Part shown: positions 59,427-64,000 of the stretch, piece after piece | Numbering within the stretch: position 1 is the first letter of the stretch | How the letters are laid out: every line of letters starts with the position of its first letter | DNA from: Isoetes taiwanensis | Lineage: Eukaryota > Streptophyta > Lycopodiopsida > Isoetales > Isoetaceae | DNA: 64,000 nucleotides | NCBI GenBank assembly: GCA_021234155.1 | Contig: JAJEKV010000052.1 | Coordinates: 5,828,380-5,892,379 of the forward strand | Direction of reading: 5' to 3' | Program-made: the position numbers and the translations under genes | Notes under the pieces: model-generated | The model's database searches: none | What the model was told of the DNA's origin: nothing | Seen by the model: the letters and a program-made list of their open reading frames with translations, nothing else

Positions 59427-60131
59427 CTAGTGTAGGAGCCCCGCTGGCCAAATAGGTCTGCCAGAACCACGGCCTCTCCCCAAAAAATATGCTGGTAATT
59501 CTTTATGAATGAGCATGGATCTAACAAGGTTTTGTAATGCGCCATTCTTTCTTTCGCCACCCCATTTTGGGCATGAGCATAGGGGACCGTTAGCTCTTTT
59601 CGATCTTATGACTAAGTAAATAGTCATTGAACTGCTTATTGACAAATTCGTTCCATTATTCGTCCCCGACAGCTTAAGGCATGTGTGAAATTCCACCTCA
59701 ACATAGACATGAAATTTTTTGAACTTGAGAAATGCTTGATCCTTTGTTTTGACACAAAGAACCCAAGTGAACCTCTTTGTCAGTCATCCACAATAGTGAA
59801 GAACCAAGGGCTCCTCCCATAGAAAGTGTGGGCATGTAACAAAGATCCATGTGGAGTAATTTCTAGAACTATGGTAGCTCGAAATTCAGCTTTCCGGAGG
59901 ATATGGTTGCTGAGGTTGCTTACCTAAATGACATGCATGACACGCCAAGGATGTACTCTTCAATTTGGGTAAAGCCATGCACCATTCCTGCGCCGATAAT
60001 TCACCAATGGCCCCTGCTCCAACATGTCCAAAGCGTGCATGCCATAAGGTTTCCAAGTTGGAGTCGATCGCCAAATAGGTGTAAGAGTGGACTTGTGGTC
60101 CGCCATCAACCGCGGTATAGACCACCCGCAT
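59427..60131 (-). pseudogene. Copia integrase (zinc finger and core)
   Basis: GAG-pre-integrase finger: LWHARFGHVGAG (His-x-His part), then CHACHLGKQ (C-x2-C). Further downstream NGTNL and RANGPLCSCPKWGGERKNGALQ correspond to the NGxEF core block and the NGxAER-type region containing the catalytic Glu, here changed. Several frames are used. Confidence 0.8.
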
Positions 60132-60192
60132 TCATGTGGCCTGTAATTCTTACCCAAGTTGCTCGGGCTTTATTAGCGTCCATGGACTAATA

Positions 60193-60579
60193 TCAGCGAA
60201 CATACATTTGCCCATTACCAAATATAACATGCTTACCTTGCTTATCAAAAGTAGAGATCGATAGTAAGTTTGTCGCCACATCCGAACATGAAATACTTCG
60301 TAATTGGGCAGGTTCCATGTGCTTGTTCAAGATGAATAATGCCTTTAGCTTATGATTGACACATCGCTGCTCCATTTCCAACTGTCACACGCATGAGGTA
60401 TCATCTCGAGCATTGACAAGAAGTGCCGGAGATGTGACAAGATGTTGAGAAGCCCCAGAGTCCATGAGAAGATATTTCAAACTAGGAGATAGATGCTGAT
60501 CTGAAGCCACACTAAGGTATTCGCCACTGAATGCTCCCCGATAAAGCAACTCCCCGAGATGCCCGAACGCATGGTTCAC
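60193..60579 (-). pseudogene. Copia protease and gag-pre-integrase linker
   Basis: KYLLMDSGASQHLVTSPALL contains the aspartic protease active site DSGAS with the Copia-typical preceding hydrophobics. LRSISCSDVATNLLSISTFD and VIFGNGQMYV follow as the usual linker before the integrase finger. Confidence 0.82.
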
Positions 60580-60599
60580 TCCTCGCTAGAAGGTTCACT

Positions 60600-61800
60600 C
60601 TCGCTAGAAGTCGCAGTTTATCTTTAACTGTTTATAGGCTTTGCATTGGATTCTATAGTGCCCTTGTAATCCACAATGCCAGCCAGTAACCTGAGCTCTT
60701 CTCTCGATGATAAGCTGGATTTGGTGTCTGCATTGCCTTTCCCTTTATCTTGATTGGCTTTTTAGCATAATTAATTTGTACTTTTTGCTTAGAATTTCTT
60801 GATTGTTGAAGTTCAAAGATCAAGGAGCACGGTTGAAGATCATGGAAGGTCCAGCCACTCCCTTTTGAGTTTGAATACTAACCACTTGTTGAGAATAGAG
60901 GTCTCCATGGCGATAACGTAATAAGAATCATATCGTCTTCCTCCATTTTTCCTCCCCGGCTGCAACTACTTGTCGTTTAAGGGCTCTTAACCCGTTGAAG
61001 ATAATCTTGACTCGGTCAAGGCTTCAATGGTCGGGCTTGGTCCATTTGTTTCTTGAAGTGCTTGACTCTTCCAAGCCCTTTTAAAGCATATGTATCTTCA
61101 AGATATTTCCACGCTTCTCCAAATGTTGTGAAAGCGCCTAGTTGACACCTTATATCGAATAATACGTAGAATTAACAAATGATCCAAAGCAGATTCATCA
61201 ATACTTGCGGACTTAGCATCTGTGGCCGTGGGGAGACCAGCCCGGACTTAAGAACAACCTTTAGTTTCATTAAGCCAAGAAAGAGTTTAAAAATCTGCCA
61301 TCCTTGAAAATTTGACCCATCCAACCGGGATTAGGGTCTAATTTCCATGGGTCCAACATTCTGTTGTAATATGACAGAGATCTTGTTAGAAAAGGAAAAG
61401 ATCTTGCAGATCTATCAAATTTACCTCTCCTCAAGGTAAAATACTAGAAATCTAGGCTAATTGAAGCAAATCCAGCCCCAATCCAAGAGAAATTTGATAA
61501 AATCTAGCTGAGATTTATCAAATTTGACCTCCTTACTCTTGATTCAACATGAATCCGACCTTGGTTGAGTAGATCTAATGCCTATTAGATGAATTCAACA
61601 CCATGCAATCAATAATTTACCTTGTTGTAAGGCAAATCTGACTTCTCCAGAATTTTTTTTCAAGAACTAGAGTGATAATCCTCAGATGACAGTGAAATTT
61701 TCTGTAGTAGCAACTCCTATGAATCCAATCTTGATGCTGGAATCCTGGCAAAAAATTTCACTCTTGAAAAAAACGTCCATTCTCTCTCCTCTCTCCTCTC
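60600..61800 (-). pseudogene. Copia gag region (decayed)
   Basis: Between the PBS and the protease, broken frames show only scattered matches. The place in the element is the main evidence. No intact zinc knuckle could be read. Confidence 0.5.
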
Positions 61801-61810
61801 TCTCAAGCTT

Positions 61811-61822
61811 GCTCTGATACCA
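61811..61822 (-). other. Primer binding site of the Copia element
   Basis: TGGTATCAGAGC on the minus strand, directly after the 5' LTR; complementary to initiator-Met tRNA. Confidence 0.9.
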
Positions 61823-61955
61823 TGTGAAAGTGAAACAAGAAGAAGAGAAGAAGACGCTCTATTGAAGTAATGAAAAAGGAGAACAAGCCTAGCTATATAG
61901 TCATAGGTTAGGGTTAGGTCATAGGTTAGGGTTAGGTCAGTTTCTAACTCTAATA
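61823..61955 (-). repeat. 5' LTR of the Copia element
   Basis: 133 bp, about 98% identical to the 3' LTR (about two differences), implying a fairly recent insertion despite decayed coding frames. TATTT follows on the plus strand. Confidence 0.92.
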
Positions 61956-62088
61956 TATTTAAAGATAAACTTATATAATTAGGACTTATAAAAATTATAA
62001 CAATCAAGAAGAATTAAACAATACATATATTCTGATACAAGGTGAAATCTCAGAGGCTGATCAAACTCTTCGCTATTTAGAGGTCAGC

Positions 62089-62439
62089 TTGCATGTGTTG
62101 GTGCCAATCAGTCTTTTATATACAAACAATGATTTTTGGATCGCCATCAGGTGCGTTGCCATGGGTCACCGTGCTTATAGTTTGGCTAATCATTGTTGCC
62201 ATTTTTATTGTCATAATTTTGAACAAGGCAACTGGAGAGAGAAAACAGTAAAAGTCCAAATTTTGAGGGGTCACATGTGGTGTCGAAAGTATGCCCTTGG
62301 ACTTACTGTTTCTTCATGCCCTATTTATGAGATAGAGATATCACATAGATATGGGATTGCAGGTGCTATTTATGTTTGCTTTGCATGTATCATGCTTGTA
62401 GCACTTGTTCTCCTTTTCCTTTACCTACAGTTATCTTGA
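62089..62439 (+). pseudogene. Membrane protein copy in the right arm (frameshifted)
   Basis: Same gene as 55732-56085 in opposite orientation. The C-terminal part is intact (KVQILRGHMWCRKYALGLTV, then GIAGAIYVCFACIMLVALVL to the stop). A 4-base deletion near 62229 relative to the left copy puts the first helix (LIVWLIIVAIFIVIILNKA, frame from about 62130) out of frame. A few substitutions differ (Asp to Glu, His to Tyr, Pro to Leu). Confidence 0.65.
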
Positions 62440-63423
62440 TAAATGTGTTGACATTCTTTTTTTGTCAATTTAGATATGATTTTGATATTATATGTATAGT
62501 AAGCATATGTATATTTAAGATATGCTTTTTATAAGTTCTAATTATATAAGTTTATCTTTAAATAAACACTTTAATAGTTATTAAAGTATAAAATTCTCTT
62601 TCAAACTAATTTTATCTATTTAGAATTAAATATTTCAAGGATATAAGATTTCAATTTTTAGAGATTTAACAAATTTAAATTTAGCAATCATGATAATTTC
62701 TAAATGATATTCGATGGTTTGATAAGTGATAACTTAAAAATACTATGAGAATTTTCACAATTTACAAATTTTTATAGTTTTTAAAACACTTTAAGAAAAG
62801 TTTTAGGTTGAAATTAATTAAATGACAAAGTTAATGATTTAATAATAAATATTGAATAAATCAATAATAAACTATCCATTTTTTTTAAATCGAAACATAA
62901 ACATCATGATACATTGTTTAAACATAAATGTAATCATTTAATTAATATCAATTTAGAACTTTCTTTAAATATTTAAAAAAATAGCATTTTAATCATATAA
63001 AATTTATCATAGATCAAAATTTAATTTTAAATAGATTAGAATGAAAATTAGTTTAGAAAGTAATTTTATACTTTTATCAATAAGAGTAAAATTACATATA
63101 ATTTTATCATGTTATCCTTCACATATATCTATTAGATTTGAATAAATTCAAATTTTGTTAAACATGTCATCATCCTCTTTGCCACTCAAAAGCGAGTTGT
63201 TTTCAAGTCAAGGGAGCACTAAAAAATAGAAAAAAACTCATCAAAAGTCTCATATTTTAATACTATCATATGTATGTAACGCAGTTACCTTATGTCCAAG
63301 TCCGAGAAGAAATGTCGAGCTCAGCCGGACTACAACATGAACGAACAAATGGCACTCGGTTGTGCCGATCTAAAATTCACTACCGTGTAAGAATGGAGCT
63401 ACAAATATTCTCAAATGATGAAC

Positions 63424-63691
63424 GCATGCTAGGGTGTACCATCTAAAGTACTTTTTAGGGAGTGCGAAACTACCCAGAAAAGTACCCAGCACTAGGTACT
63501 GGGAACTTGCATAAATGCCACAATAAAAAAAAAGTCTCTAATAGTATTGTTATCCATAGATTGACATTGACCTTCAATTCAAAAAATTTCAATTGATTTT
63601 AATGGAAAGAAAAAATAGAAAGTACCAGTTTTAAAAGTACCAAAAGTGTAGGTACTTTTGCAGGTTCCAAAAGTGGTACACCGTAGCATGC
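63424..63691. mobile_element. MITE-like element in the right arm
   Basis: 268 bp with ends GCATGCTAGGGTGTACC and, inverted, GCATGCTACGGTGTACC (one mismatch). Internal sequence repeats AAGTACC/GGTACTTT motifs. It is absent from the matching place in the left arm (about 54780), so it arrived after the arms formed or was lost there. Confidence 0.8.
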
Positions 63692-64000
63692 TTTTACCAA
63701 CATATATCAAAATAAATGAAAAAAAAAGTAACTCGTTCTATCTTTACAAAAGCATCATAATTGCCAACATTTCGTGAAGTATGATTTCCCTGCTCCCTTA
63801 AAAGCCTAAACATAATAAGTGATTGTTAAAAACAAAATTGATAATTGTTAAGATATAGAAAGTAAATGATACATGTACATATACATGAACTCTAACTATT
63901 TATTCTGTAAGAGGTCAGTTCATCCTATTTCTGTTCTACCTTACTCTGTAACAGGCCAGTTCGTTCTACTTCTATTCTACCCATTTATTTCTGTTCTACC

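Larger units (their letters stand above)
56477..61955 (-). mobile_element. Ty1/Copia LTR retrotransposon, complete ends, decayed genes
   Basis: LTRs of 133 bp at 56477-56609 and 61823-61955, nearly identical. Target duplication TATTT at 56472-56476 and 61956-61960. Coding direction is minus. Just inside the 5' LTR is TGGTATCAGAGC (61822-61811), complementary to the 3' end of plant initiator-Met tRNA. Before the 3' LTR is a purine tract GGTTTGGGAGGGG (about 56622-56610). The gene order gag, protease, integrase, RT, RNase H defines Copia. In coding direction the LTRs read TATTAG...TTCACA, so they lack the usual TG start. All frames are broken. A MITE-like insertion lies at 57268-57630. Confidence 0.93.
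61961..64000 (-). repeat. Right arm of the giant inverted repeat (runs to window end)
   Basis: Reverse complement of 54478-56198. It includes the inverted membrane-protein cassette (61961-62570) and a MITE (63424-63691) not present in the left arm. Its outer limit is not in the window. Confidence 0.88.

Overview
The window looks like repeat-dominated nuclear DNA from a land plant. The evidence is a five-exon plastid-type GAR transformylase gene with GT-AG introns, the last exon of a plant LRR receptor kinase, a Ty1/Copia element primed by initiator-Met tRNA, CACTA-type termini and several MITE-like elements. A tyrosine-recombinase (DIRS-order) element and LINEs with a coiled-coil ORF1 would fit a large-genome, non-flowering lineage such as a fern; this is inference, as no species marker is visible. 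Almost every retroelement frame is broken, often by short indels.

Layout. 1-14601: a LINE on the minus strand, split by a 3.5 kb terminal-inverted-repeat DNA transposon (1340-4883) that carries pieces of host genes (a DEAD-box helicase and an armadillo-like protein), and by a 7.7 kb DIRS-order element (5133-12841) with split direct repeats. 14602-18795: a second copy of the same LINE, abutting the first head-to-tail. 18796-33000: long GA tracts, a 5'-truncated LINE, an orphan exon, several duplicated repeat families, and a 1.13 kb duplication carrying CACTA-type ends. 33060-39540: two more LINEs on the plus strand, one with a second truncated LINE in its tail followed by a 129 bp TC tract. 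39541-43980: minisatellites, a cluster of palindromic repeats, another LINE tail with a TC tract, and a 26 bp perfect palindrome.

45656-46116 is the 3' exon of an LRR receptor-like kinase. 48008-49975 is the only complete-looking host gene, a PurN-type phosphoribosylglycinamide formyltransferase (294 codons, all catalytic residues present). 50000-54470 holds a MITE and decayed coding stretches on the minus strand. From 54478 to the window end is a large AT-rich inverted repeat with arms of about 1.7-2.0 kb. Each arm encodes the same small two-helix membrane protein, and a complete 5.48 kb Copia element (56477-61955) with 5 bp target duplications sits between the arms.

The observations most worth following are: the DIRS-order element with matching ATT crossover sites; the LINE family whose 3' ends share a small hairpin and run directly into TC microsatellites; the gene-fragment-carrying transposon; and the giant inverted repeat with its twin membrane-protein genes.
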